Below are positions 26,833 to 34,030 of a stretch of 34,040 nucleotides of DNA, piece after piece (positions within the stretch are counted from its first letter, which is position 1; each line of letters starts with the position of its first letter). This stretch comes from Gammaproteobacteria bacterium (GTDB taxonomy: Bacteria > Pseudomonadota > Gammaproteobacteria > Eutrophobiales > Eutrophobiaceae). The translations under genes and the position numbers were made by a program. The stretch lies in the NCBI GenBank assembly GCA_016179185.1, contig JACORW010000082.1, positions 1 to 34,040 of the forward strand. Direction: 5' to 3'. The notes beneath the pieces are model-generated. The model was not told the DNA's origin. It ran no database searches and saw only the letters and a list, made by a program, of their open reading frames with translations.

Positions 26833-27696
26833 ATGATCGGAAAAAATCTGGCAATTCTTGCCTGCATCTTCACTGCCGTGGCGGCGATGTTTTCCCCAAT
26901 GTCCCGGGCCGCTGATGCCGGCCTTGCCGCCGCGCGCATACCCGGAACCGCCCCGTTTCTGGATCCCGAATCCGCCCTGTGGCGGGCGACCGCGCCGTTC
27001 ACGGTGACGATGCTGCCGCAGGTTATTACCACGCCGAACCATCCCAATCCGGCCATCAAGTCGCTCACCGTGCGCGCTGCGCACAATGGCAAATGGCTCG
27101 GCGTGCTGGTGGAATGGAAGGACCCGACGAAAAGCGACCGCATAGTCGTGGACGAATTCGGAGATCAGGTCGCCGTGGAATTTCCCGTGCACTACAACCA
27201 GGACGAACTCCCCAGCCCGATGATGGGCAGCCCGGGGAAGCGCGTGGACATCTGGCAGTGGCGGGCCGCCTTCCAGCGCGACATCGAGATGGGCGAGCCG
27301 GGGATCCGGGACATTTATCCCAATACGCTGGTGGACGTTTATCCGGATGAAGTGTTGCGCGCCACCGATGCCAGGCCCTATATGGGTGCAGTCGGCGCGG
27401 ACAACCTGATTTCGCACCCGTTGAGCGTGTCCCCGATCATCGAGCAGAGTGCGGAAGGGTTCGGCACGCTGACGGCGTTACCCGGCGATCAGGACACCGA
27501 TGGACGGGGTGTGTGGAAGGACGGCACCTGGCGTGTCGTGTTCACACACCCGCTCACGCCCATCAGCAAGAACAGCGCGAGATTCGTCGAGGGCGGAGGC
27601 ACCGTCGTCGCGTTCGCGGTATGGGACGGCGGCAACCGCGAGGTCGGTGCGCGCAAGGCGTGGGCCGGCTGGGTGCCGTTCAGGCTGGCGCCATGA
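26833..27696 (+). CDS. Second haem b gamma subunit (NxrC/EbdC-like), soluble
   Basis: The ATG at 26833 gives 287 residues with a signal peptide (LAILACIFTAVAAMFS, cut near SRAADA). The mature part matches the gamma subunit fold of the ethylbenzene-dehydrogenase group: LTVRAAHNGKWLGVLVEWKD, VAVEFPVHY, VDIWQWRAAF and WRVVFTHPL. It lacks a C-terminal membrane helix, so it should be soluble in the periplasm, unlike the gamma subunit of the first operon. Its 3' end overlaps the chaperone gene by 4 bp. Confidence 0.82.
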   Translation: MIGKNLAILACIFTAVAAMFSPMSRAADAGLAAARIPGTAPFLDPESALWRATAPFTVTMLPQVITTPNHPNPAIKSLTVRAAHNGKWLGVLVEWKDPTKSDRIVVDEFGDQVAVEFPVHYNQDELPSPMMGSPGKRVDIWQWRAAFQRDIEMGEPGIRDIYPNTLVDVYPDEVLRATDARPYMGAVGADNLISHPLSVSPIIEQSAEGFGTLTALPGDQDTDGRGVWKDGTWRVVFTHPLTPISKNSARFVEGGGTVVAFAVWDGGNREVGARKAWAGWVPFRLAP

Positions 27697-28421
27697 TCGA
27701 TCCGGCGCAGGACGAGATGGGCCAGGCACTGGCGCGGGCGGGGACCTACCATATGCTGGCGAAGGCGATTTCCCACCCCGGGCCGAGTCTGCTGGTGTCC
27801 GTGCTGCAAAACTGCAAAACGCTGCTTGCGTGGCCGGGAGACTGGCCGGAGGGATTGCGGAATGCGGTGCAGAGGATCCTCGAGGCGGGGAGGGGTTCCG
27901 ACATCGGCAATCTGGCCCAGGAACATGTGCGGCTGTTCGGGCCCGGTGCCCGCTGCCCGCTGACGGAGACCTCCTGGGGCGACGTGGGGAGAATGCTGGG
28001 CAAGGCCGCCCAGATGGCCGATATCTCCGGTTTCTATCGCGCGTTCAAGTTGCGCCCGCTTGAAGGTCGGGAGTCCGTACCTGAAGATCACCTGGCCATG
28101 GAACTCGAGTTCATGAGTTTGCTGTGCCTGAAAGAGGCGCATGCGCGCAACGAGGGCACCGAGGCCCCGCTGGAAGTCACGCGCAGCGCCCAGGGAAAAT
28201 TCGTGCAGGATCATCTGGGCACCTGGATCGAGTACTGGCTGGAACAACTCCGGCAGAATGCGCCGCCGGATTTCTACCTGAGGGTCGGCGAGGCCCTGCG
28301 CAGCCTGGTCAGCGCCGATGCGCTCCTGCTCAAGGTTGAGCCGGTGACCATCCGCGCCCGGCACGGGGACCCGGAGATGGGCGCCGATTCCTTCCACTGT
28401 CCCAGGGCGTCCGTGTCGTAG
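27693..28421 (+). CDS. Second TorD/NarJ-type chaperone
   Basis: The 242-residue helical protein starts at an ATG overlapping the gamma stop. Matching marks of the TorD family are VRLFGPG, CPLTETSWG, ISGFYRAFKLRP and MELEFMSLLCLKEAHA, aligned with the first chaperone. It is expected to load cofactor into, and gate Tat export of, the alpha subunit of its own operon. It is the last clear operon gene; the next gene begins about 150 bp later. Confidence 0.82.
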   Translation: MIDPAQDEMGQALARAGTYHMLAKAISHPGPSLLVSVLQNCKTLLAWPGDWPEGLRNAVQRILEAGRGSDIGNLAQEHVRLFGPGARCPLTETSWGDVGRMLGKAAQMADISGFYRAFKLRPLEGRESVPEDHLAMELEFMSLLCLKEAHARNEGTEAPLEVTRSAQGKFVQDHLGTWIEYWLEQLRQNAPPDFYLRVGEALRSLVSADALLLKVEPVTIRARHGDPEMGADSFHCPRASVS

Positions 28422-28574
28422 CCTCCGTCGTAACATTCCATCTTTCCGAAGTCAGAGTGATCGATCCGCCGGTGCCGTCATTGACGCGCGCCGCGGTTAT
28501 TACTGTGCCCGACAGGATTGAAGAGTACGATTACGGGCGCTTTGCGTGGGCCGTGGACGGGGAGGGGAACCGGG

Positions 28575-29525
28575 TTGAACTCCAGGAAACGACGGGGATC
28601 AAGCCGCATCAAGCGGGCCGTGACGCCAATGGCTTGCGCTGTGTTGTGCTTCTGCGGTGTTGCCGGCGCCCCGATCGCCGCACAGGAGGTCATAGACAAC
28701 AGCGAGCATCTGGAATCCGATCGCCCGGAGTCGTGGGCCATGAACTACTTCACGTCCGTCACGTTGCTGTCCGGACTCAGTGTGCCGCGTTCGCGGGAAC
28801 CCTGGTCGGTGGAAGCGGCGGCGGAGTTCGGATGGATCCCGCAGTTGAGTCTCCGCAAGCGCACCGTCGGCTTCAACGGCACCAAGGAGGAGGCGCTGAA
28901 CCATTCCACGATCTTTGCCCGGCCGCGGCTGACCGTGGGCCTGCCGTGGCGCGCGGCGCTCACATTATCTTATGTGCCGCCGCTCAAGATCGCCGGTGTC
29001 CGGCCGCATCTGTTTGCGTTTGCGCTGGAGCACCCGTTGTACGAGCGGGAGCCGTTGACGCTGGGCGCCAGATTTTACGGTCAGGTGGGCCGGGCGAGGG
29101 GGGCGATTACCTGTTCCGAAGAGGTGGCCGGTCATCCGCCCGGGTCCCTGAAGAATCCCTTTGGGTGTGATGAGGCTTCCTATGACAAGGCGATTCAGCG
29201 CTACCTTGGCATCGAACTCAGCGCTGCCTGGCGGTTGGAGCGTCTCGGCGGATTATCGCCGTGGATTGCGGTCGCCGGGAATTACCTGGATACGGAGGCC
29301 CATGTCCGGGCTTTGACCTTCGGCATTCCGGATCGGAGCGTCCTCGATTCGGAGACCTGGACCTTTTCTGCAAGCGGCGGCGTCAGTTATCCGCTTTCGC
29401 CCGGACTGAGCATCAGCGTCGGGGCGTTCTACAGCCCGTTGGCCGTGGTCCGGCCCCCCTATATGTCCACGGACAATGACGCATTGTTCAACCTGCGGGC
29501 GCTGATTTCCTACGAATTTCAGTAG
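28575..29525 (+). CDS. Putative outer-membrane beta-barrel protein
   Basis: The TTG at 28575 follows GGAGGGG seven bases upstream and gives 316 residues with a basic n-region and signal peptide (MACAVLCFCGVAGAPIAA-QE). The mature chain alternates polar and hydrophobic residues in strand-like segments, such as FGWIPQLSLR, LTVGLPWRAALTLSYVPP and FSASGGVSYPLSPGLSISVGAF, and ends in the aromatic YEFQ, as many porins and OmpA-like barrels end in Phe. Two cysteines (ITCSEE, FGCDE) may form a disulfide. I do not recognise a family. Its position after the second molybdoenzyme operon suggests a role in solute entry, by inference. Confidence 0.6.
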   Translation: MNSRKRRGSSRIKRAVTPMACAVLCFCGVAGAPIAAQEVIDNSEHLESDRPESWAMNYFTSVTLLSGLSVPRSREPWSVEAAAEFGWIPQLSLRKRTVGFNGTKEEALNHSTIFARPRLTVGLPWRAALTLSYVPPLKIAGVRPHLFAFALEHPLYEREPLTLGARFYGQVGRARGAITCSEEVAGHPPGSLKNPFGCDEASYDKAIQRYLGIELSAAWRLERLGGLSPWIAVAGNYLDTEAHVRALTFGIPDRSVLDSETWTFSASGGVSYPLSPGLSISVGAFYSPLAVVRPPYMSTDNDALFNLRALISYEFQ

Positions 29526-29531
29526 CTTGAT

Positions 29532-29594
29532 TTGTGACGCGATTCACAATCGGGCATGCCCGGCATGGTTTGCCATCCGTGGATGCGCTAGACT
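29532..29594 (+). promoter_or_regulatory. CRP-type site and promoter for the cupredoxin
   Basis: TTGTGA-CGCGAT-TCACAA at 29532-29549 is a perfect CRP consensus (TGTGA-N6-TCACA). A -10-like TAGACT at 29589-29594 would give a start near 29602, placing the box centre at about -61.5, the class I CRP position. The -35 (TGGTTT) is weak, as expected for an activated promoter. A CRP/FNR-family relative other than CRP itself could be the binder. Confidence 0.65.
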
Positions 29595-29646
29595 GCTGTT
29601 TGGGTGGTGACTGCAGGGCCCGTTCCCTGCAGGAGTTTGTACGGCG

Positions 29647-30051
29647 ATGCGCGTCCTTCTTTTTGTCTCTGTTTCTATTGCGGCCCTTGCCCTGAGTTCC
29701 CAGGCCATAGCCTATTACGGTGGCGGCGGTCCGGAGCCCGATCCGGTGCCCGTTACGACCATCAAGGGAAAGCTGTATGCGACGGTGGGCCCGGGCTTCA
29801 CCATCACGCTCAAGAGAAAGAACGGCACGGTCGTGAAATCAATCAAAAAAGCGACCTGGAAGATCGTCGTGGACGACAAGTCCAGCGTGCACAACTTTCA
29901 CCTGACCGGGCCGGGAAGTCTGAACATGTCAACGACCGTGAACGCAATTACCAAAGTCAAATGGACCGTGACGTTAGGGGTGGGAACCTTTACCTATATC
30001 TGTGATCCCCACTCGGGGACCATGAAAGGAACATTCAAGGTCATTTCCTAA
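29647..30051 (+). CDS. Secreted plastocyanin-like cupredoxin
   Basis: The 134-residue product starts at ATG 29647 after AGGAG. A signal peptide (LLFVSVSIAALALSSQAIA) is followed by a cupredoxin domain. Type 1 copper ligands are visible as His82 in SVHNFHL, Cys119 and His122 in YICDPHSG, and Met126. It should be a periplasmic one-electron carrier or copper-binding protein. Next to the second molybdoenzyme operon it could shuttle electrons, but its own CRP-type promoter shows separate control. Early Pro/Gly-rich residues (YYGGGGPEPDPVP) form a flexible lead. Confidence 0.85.
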   Translation: MRVLLFVSVSIAALALSSQAIAYYGGGGPEPDPVPVTTIKGKLYATVGPGFTITLKRKNGTVVKSIKKATWKIVVDDKSSVHNFHLTGPGSLNMSTTVNAITKVKWTVTLGVGTFTYICDPHSGTMKGTFKVIS

Positions 30052-30135
30052 ATAGCTGTTCCGAGTTCCAGATCAAACAGGCCTTGCGATCAAAGGTACC
30101 GGAGTTGTGGCGCCGCTTTCAGCCGGCCGGTCCCA

Positions 30136-30153
30136 GGCCGGGTAAACCCGGCC
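30136..30153. repeat. REP-like hairpin
   Basis: GGCCGGGT and ACCCGGCC form a perfect 8-bp stem around AA. It shares the GCCGGG...CCCGGC core with the element at 31204-31220, suggesting a small dispersed palindromic repeat family. It lies between the cupredoxin and the converging aminotransferase gene and could act as a bidirectional terminator. Confidence 0.5.
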
Positions 30154-30251
30154 CCACAGGTGATCAAGTTGTCCCCCGTCCTCCAGAAGAGGATTGGGCC
30201 TTCCGCGCCGTCGCGACTCCCGATTCGATTCAGCTATTGACAGGCCGGCCG

Positions 30252-31151
30252 TCATGCCACGACAACCCCCTCGCTGGCCGTCAGGTCGGCGAAGTACCCG
30301 CTCAAACGCCGCGTCATTTCCCCGGGTTGCCCGGTGCCGATGATGCGTCCGTCAATCTTCGTGACCGCCGCCAGCTCACCCATCGTGCCGGTGCAGAAGA
30401 CTTCGTCCGCGCGGTAAGCCTCCGTCAGTGATACGTCCCGCACCGCGTGCGGGATGCCGTGTCTCCGGCACAGCTCCAGCACGGCCGCCCGCGTGATGCC
30501 CTCGGGACACGCTGCGGTGGTCGGTGTCAGAATCGTATCGCCCTGCGCAAGAAATAAATGTGTCGCATTGGTTTCGGCGATGAACCCGCGCATGTCCAGC
30601 ATCACGGCATCGTCTGCGCCGGCGGCGTTGGCCTGCAGTTTGGCCAGGATGGACTGGATCAGATTTGCGTGGTGGATTTTCGGATCGAGGCAATCCGGCG
30701 GGAAACGCCGGATGGTGCTGGTAATCAATGTGAGGCCCGTCTTTGCATACACGGGCGGCTTGTGTTCGGCGAGGATGATCAAGGTCGGTCCGGACCGGTT
30801 GAGGCGCGGATCCATGCCGGAGGTGAATTTCACCCCGCGCGTTAGCGTCAGCCGGATGTGCACGCCGTCGCGCATCCCGTTCGCGGCGAGTGTGCGGCGG
30901 ATCTCGGCGATGATGTGCTCGTGGGCAGGGATCTCCGCGAAGGCCAGGGCCTGCGCCGAGCCGCGAAGGCGGTCAAGGTGTTCCATGAGCCGGAAAACGC
31001 GCCCGTTGTAGAGCCGCAACCCCTCCCAGACGGCGTCGCCGCCCTGCACCGCGGAGTCAAACGGGCTGATGGCGGCCTGATCGCGATGCACGAGATCGCC
31101 GTTGATGTTCACAACCAGGTTGCGGTTGCGCTCATTGAATGTCTGTTGCAT
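30252..31151 (-). CDS. Class IV (branched-chain-type) PLP aminotransferase
   Basis: The start MQQTFNERN at 31151 gives 299 residues, typical of the family. Marks include VVNINGDLVHRDQAAISPFD, GDAVWEGLRLYNGRVFRLMEHLDRL, the PLP-lysine region CLDPKIHHANLIQSILAK, FIAETNATHLFLAQ and FCTGTMGELAAVTKIDGR. It transfers amino groups between branched-chain or related amino acids and 2-oxoglutarate; D-amino acid transaminase or aminodeoxychorismate lyase are relatives. It follows the sulfotransferase-like gene on the same strand after a hairpin-containing gap of 78 bp. Confidence 0.85.
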   Translation of the reverse strand: MQQTFNERNRNLVVNINGDLVHRDQAAISPFDSAVQGGDAVWEGLRLYNGRVFRLMEHLDRLRGSAQALAFAEIPAHEHIIAEIRRTLAANGMRDGVHIRLTLTRGVKFTSGMDPRLNRSGPTLIILAEHKPPVYAKTGLTLITSTIRRFPPDCLDPKIHHANLIQSILAKLQANAAGADDAVMLDMRGFIAETNATHLFLAQGDTILTPTTAACPEGITRAAVLELCRRHGIPHAVRDVSLTEAYRADEVFCTGTMGELAAVTKIDGRIIGTGQPGEMTRRLSGYFADLTASEGVVVA

Positions 31152-31180
31152 GGGGACCCCGCTTTCGGCTGGCGCAAAGC

Positions 31181-31220
31181 CGGCTCCACAGAACATTGTG
31201 GAGCCGGGTTCATCCCGGCC
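31181..31220 (-). terminator. Double hairpin (REP-like) between the sulfotransferase-like and aminotransferase genes
   Basis: CCGGCTCCACA at 31181-31191 pairs with TGTGGAGCCGG at 31198-31208 (11 bp, six-base loop). An alternative hairpin, GCCGGG-TTCAT-CCCGGC, overlaps it at 31204-31220. The two are mutually exclusive, so this may be a terminator, an mRNA-stabilising REP element, or an attenuator-like switch between the two minus-strand genes. Confidence 0.5.
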
Positions 31221-31229
31221 AATTTCTCT

Positions 31230-31970
31230 TCAGACGGTCAGGCGGTGCGCATACAGCACCTCATAGGGCACCCGGCACTGCCCGTGCAGGGATTCCAGCC
31301 GCCCCGGAACCGCCCGCTCCGTTTTGCGCGGCCGCCGGAAGCCGGTGGACCGCCAGACACCTTGATACCAGTACCTGGCCCAGACGCCGTCGGTGGCGCG
31401 CGGGCCGGACGGCCAGTGCAGCATCCGGTCCGAAAACGGGAGGCCGAGCGCGCTGCAAAGTTTTTCCAGCATCCCGCGCGGGTTGCGCAGCAGATCGTCC
31501 GCGTCCACAACCGGCGGCACGGCACCGGTCTCGTGCTTCACTGTCTCGAAGATCTCCAGTTGCTGGGGCAGTCCCGTGTCTGCAAGCGTGGGATCAGGAT
31601 ACTTGGCATCGAGGGACAGCAGCATGGCCTGTGGATCACGGATAAGGAAGCAGTTCGTAAGCGCCATGAGCCAGCCTCTGCCCATGCCCGGCAGCAGATG
31701 ATGGGTCATGTGTTTCTGGTAGAACACGGCCTTCCCCTCCGGCGCGTGGGTGGTCAGCCACGCGGCGACCTTGCGCCAGTCATTTTCCTGGCTGGCGATG
31801 ACCTCTTCCCTCCCGGGGTGGGGCAGTTCGGTCATGCGCAGGTAGTGCGCATAAAAAGGCTCATCGCAGACGCAGGTATCCGGCCGGTTTTCAAACGCGC
31901 GCATAAGCGCCGTGGAAATATTGCGCGGTCCGGACCACATGGCGATACGCAGGGGAGAGTTACAAGTCAC
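31230..31970 (-). CDS. Sulfotransferase-like P-loop protein
   Basis: The 246-residue protein has an N-terminal nucleotide-binding loop typical of PAPS-dependent sulfotransferase relatives: RIAMWSGPRNISTALMRAF. Further marks are CDEPFYAHYLR, FYQKHMTHH, FLIRDPQAMLLS (the 3'-phosphate-binding Arg region) and VVDADDLLRNPRGMLEKLC. Similar proteins are often encoded beside class IV aminotransferases, as here. The acceptor substrate is unknown, and sulfotransfer itself is inferred from the fold. Confidence 0.75.
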   Translation of the reverse strand: MTCNSPLRIAMWSGPRNISTALMRAFENRPDTCVCDEPFYAHYLRMTELPHPGREEVIASQENDWRKVAAWLTTHAPEGKAVFYQKHMTHHLLPGMGRGWLMALTNCFLIRDPQAMLLSLDAKYPDPTLADTGLPQQLEIFETVKHETGAVPPVVDADDLLRNPRGMLEKLCSALGLPFSDRMLHWPSGPRATDGVWARYWYQGVWRSTGFRRPRKTERAVPGRLESLHGQCRVPYEVLYAHRLTV

Positions 31971-31987
31971 AAGTCATAAGTTACAAG
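31960..31987. repeat. Heptanucleotide repeat, four units
   Basis: Four consecutive 7-bp units, TTACAAG, TCACAAG, TCATAAG and TTACAAG, begin inside the first codons of the minus-strand sulfotransferase-like gene and extend into the intergenic region. The unit length equals that of the second array 81 bp away, though the unit sequence differs. Confidence 0.7.
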
Positions 31988-32068
31988 CAAAATGGTGAAA
32001 GTGAAAAGTAGAATGTGAAAAGGAACAAGTGCGAGAAAGAACTCGATTGTGAATATGTCGCTCCAATT

Positions 32069-32124
32069 CACCAGCCACCAGCCACCAGCCACCAGCCACC
32101 AGCCACCCGCCACCAGCCACCCGC
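32069..32124. repeat. Heptanucleotide repeat, eight units of CACCAGC/CACCCGC
   Basis: Eight head-to-tail 7-bp units fill 32069-32124: six CACCAGC and two CACCCGC (units six and eight). The array lies just upstream of the permease start. Read in the permease frame it would encode HQPPAT-like repeats, but the absence of such a tail in permeases makes translation unlikely. It is a candidate slippage site affecting spacing or expression. Confidence 0.8.
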
Positions 32125-32140
32125 CGCATTGACGGGCGCG

Positions 32141-33184
32141 ATGCCGCCGCTCACACTGCGCGTACCTGTCATGAACATTCCGACGGTTTCCCGCTTCGAC
32201 CTGTTCGCCTGGGCCCTGTTTGTCGGCGGGCTCCTCATCCTGCTGCCGCTCAAGTTGCTGCCGGCCCTGATTGCCGGCCTGCTGGTCTACGCATTGGTCA
32301 ATGCAATGGTGCCGAATCTGCGCACCCCGGTTCTGGGCGAGGAAGGGCCCGGCCTGCTGGCTGTGGCGCTCATCGCCGCAGCGGTCATTACCATCATCAT
32401 ACTGGCCGGCGCCGGACTGGCGTCATTCCTGCGCCACAGCGGTGAAAACGTGCCGGCACTGATCCAGGGTATGGCGGAGATACTGGAAGGGTCCCGCGAC
32501 CGACTGCCCCCCTGGCTGCTGCAATATCTGCCGGATGATGCCGAGGACCTGCGCCGGGGGCTGGTGCGCTGGCTGCGCGACCACGCCTCGACGTTCCAGG
32601 TGGCGGGCGCCGAACTGGCGCGCGCGCTGGGTCACATACTGCTTGGCATGGTCGTCGGCGCGCTGCTGTCGCTGGAGAGCGCCGTATTCGACCACAATCG
32701 CGGTCCGCTGGCACAGGCGTTCGCCGAGCGCGGCGTGCGGCTGGCGCAGGCGTTCCGGCGCGTGGTATTTGCGCAATTCTGGATATCGTCAATCAACACC
32801 GGGTTCACCGCCATCTACCTCACCATCGCGCTGCCCTGGCTGGGGATTGAACTGCCGTTCACGAAGACGCTGATCCTGGTCACGTTTATCGCCGGGCTGC
32901 TGCCGATCCTGGGCAACCTGATCTCCAATACCATCATCTTCATCGTCAGCCTGAGCCAGTCGCTGTTTGTCGCGCTGGGCTCACTGGCCTATCTGATCAT
33001 CATTCACAAACTGGAATATTTTCTGAACGTGCGCATCATCGGGGGATTGATACGTGCCCGCGCCTGGGAGATGCTGATAGCGATGCTGGTCATGGAGGCA
33101 GCGTTCGGCATCGCCGGGCTCATCGCCGCGCCGATTTACTACGCCTATCTGAAGGACGAACTGAGCGCGAAGGGATTCGTTTAA
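32141..33184 (+). CDS. AI-2E/PerM-family membrane permease
   Basis: The product is 347 residues from ATG 32141 or 337 from ATG 32171; both start after the repeat array, and neither has a strong ribosome-binding site. It has about seven membrane helices, including LFAWALFVGGLLILLPLKLLP, LLAVALIAAAVITIIILAGAG, ILVTFIAGLLPILGNLISN and AMLVMEAAFGIAGLIAAPIYY, with a central extramembrane region at about 95-190. The GLLPILGNLISNT segment is typical of the family. Members have been linked to autoinducer export and to Na+/H+ exchange; the substrate here is unknown. It converges with the NuoB-like gene, 19 bp apart. Confidence 0.75.
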   Translation: MPPLTLRVPVMNIPTVSRFDLFAWALFVGGLLILLPLKLLPALIAGLLVYALVNAMVPNLRTPVLGEEGPGLLAVALIAAAVITIIILAGAGLASFLRHSGENVPALIQGMAEILEGSRDRLPPWLLQYLPDDAEDLRRGLVRWLRDHASTFQVAGAELARALGHILLGMVVGALLSLESAVFDHNRGPLAQAFAERGVRLAQAFRRVVFAQFWISSINTGFTAIYLTIALPWLGIELPFTKTLILVTFIAGLLPILGNLISNTIIFIVSLSQSLFVALGSLAYLIIIHKLEYFLNVRIIGGLIRARAWEMLIAMLVMEAAFGIAGLIAAPIYYAYLKDELSAKGFV

Positions 33185-33203
33185 TGTGGCTGCACGCGGT
33201 ACG

Positions 33204-33737
33204 TCACCGGGCGATGTCACGCGCCCGTGAAGAACGCAGCAGGTATTGCAGGGCCGCGAGCAGTTGCGCCGGCGACGGTGGGCAGCCGGCGATGCGCACA
33301 TCCACCGGGATCACGTTGGCGATGGCGCCGCAACTCGCGTAGGAGACGCCGAATTCGCCGCCATGGCAGGCGCAGTCGCCCGAGGCGATCACCAGTTTCG
33401 GCTCCGGGCAGGCGTCGTAAGTGCGGCGCAGCGCCGCCTCCATGTGCCTTGACACCGGGCCGGTGACCAGCAGGCAGTCGGCATGGCGTGGCGAGGCTAC
33501 GAAATGCACGCCGAAGCGTTCCACGTTGTAGTAGGGATTGTTCAGCGCGTGGATCTCGAGTTCGCAGCCGTTGCAGGAGCCGGCGTCCACGTGGCGGATG
33601 GCGAGGCTGCCGGCGAAGCGCCGGTCCAGTGTGCGCCTGACCTCGATCCCGAGGCGTTCGATCTCCGCGGCGTCCGGCACCGGCGCCGGTTCGGTGACGA
33701 CGCCGATGCGGATGATCTTCCCAATCTGACTGAGCAT
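33204..33737 (-). CDS. NuoB/HyfI-like iron-sulfur protein
   Basis: The ATG at 33737 gives 177 residues. It has the complex I subunit B / group 4 [NiFe]-hydrogenase small subunit pattern: GSCNGCELEI (Cys55, Cys58), SGDCACHGGEFG and IAGCPPSP, which together bind one [4Fe-4S] cluster (N2-like). The N-terminal extension before VDAGSCNGC and the ELEI sequence point to the HycG/HyfI/EchC branch rather than true NuoB. No partner large subunit or membrane genes are visible; upstream of it are only palindromes up to the window edge. It may be the end of an operon that begins outside, or an orphan. Confidence 0.75.
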   Translation of the reverse strand: MLSQIGKIIRIGVVTEPAPVPDAAEIERLGIEVRRTLDRRFAGSLAIRHVDAGSCNGCELEIHALNNPYYNVERFGVHFVASPRHADCLLVTGPVSRHMEAALRRTYDACPEPKLVIASGDCACHGGEFGVSYASCGAIANVIPVDVRIAGCPPSPAQLLAALQYLLRSSRARDIAR

Positions 33738-33765
33738 ACGCCTAAATAGCTGTTCCAATATGTAG

Positions 33766-33887
33766 GACTGGTGCGCGCCCCGATCTCATGTTGTCGGACA
33801 CGCTGTAAATACGTCCCTGTACGCTCGGGTTCCGACATCCGTGTCTCCACACGGTCCTCCAACATGAGATCGGGGCGCGCACCAGTC
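33766..33887. repeat. 28-bp perfect inverted repeat
   Basis: The 28 bases at 33766-33793 recur as an exact reverse complement at 33860-33887, separated by 66 bp. The loop contains a further TCGGA/TCCGA pairing. The whole could form a long hairpin, either as a small non-autonomous element or as a structured RNA upstream of the NuoB-like gene. No transposase is present. Confidence 0.75.
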
Positions 33888-33921
33888 TGTCTCGCATTTC
33901 AGAACGGGTACTTAGCAGGTT

Positions 33922-34030
33922 GTTGAAAAAGTCCTTCCATGGACTTTTTCAACCCGAAAAGCAAAAAGTGTGATTTTTGCTTTTCTCCATTTTTCAAGTA
34001 CTTGAAAAATGGCGGTGCATCCTGCACCGC
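33922..34030. repeat. Four consecutive palindromes
   Basis: Four back-to-back hairpins are seen: a 13-bp stem at 33922-33934/33941-33953 with a six-base loop; a 12-bp stem at 33956-33967/33974-33985 with a six-base loop; a perfect 26-bp palindrome at 33987-34012 centred on AAGTACTT; and an 8-bp stem at 34012-34019/34023-34030. All stems are exact. This density suggests a repeat element or the end of a mobile element; the opening GTTGTTGAAAAAGTCC recalls sequence seen at insertion-sequence ends, from memory. It may continue beyond the window. Confidence 0.75.

Noticed and set aside
32069..32124. Possible CRISPR array
   Set aside because: The units are 7 bp and contiguous with no spacers, so this is a simple tandem repeat.
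32015..32140. N-terminal extension of the permease through the repeat array
   Set aside because: It would add HQPPAT-type repeats not expected in this family, and in-frame ATGs lie after the array.
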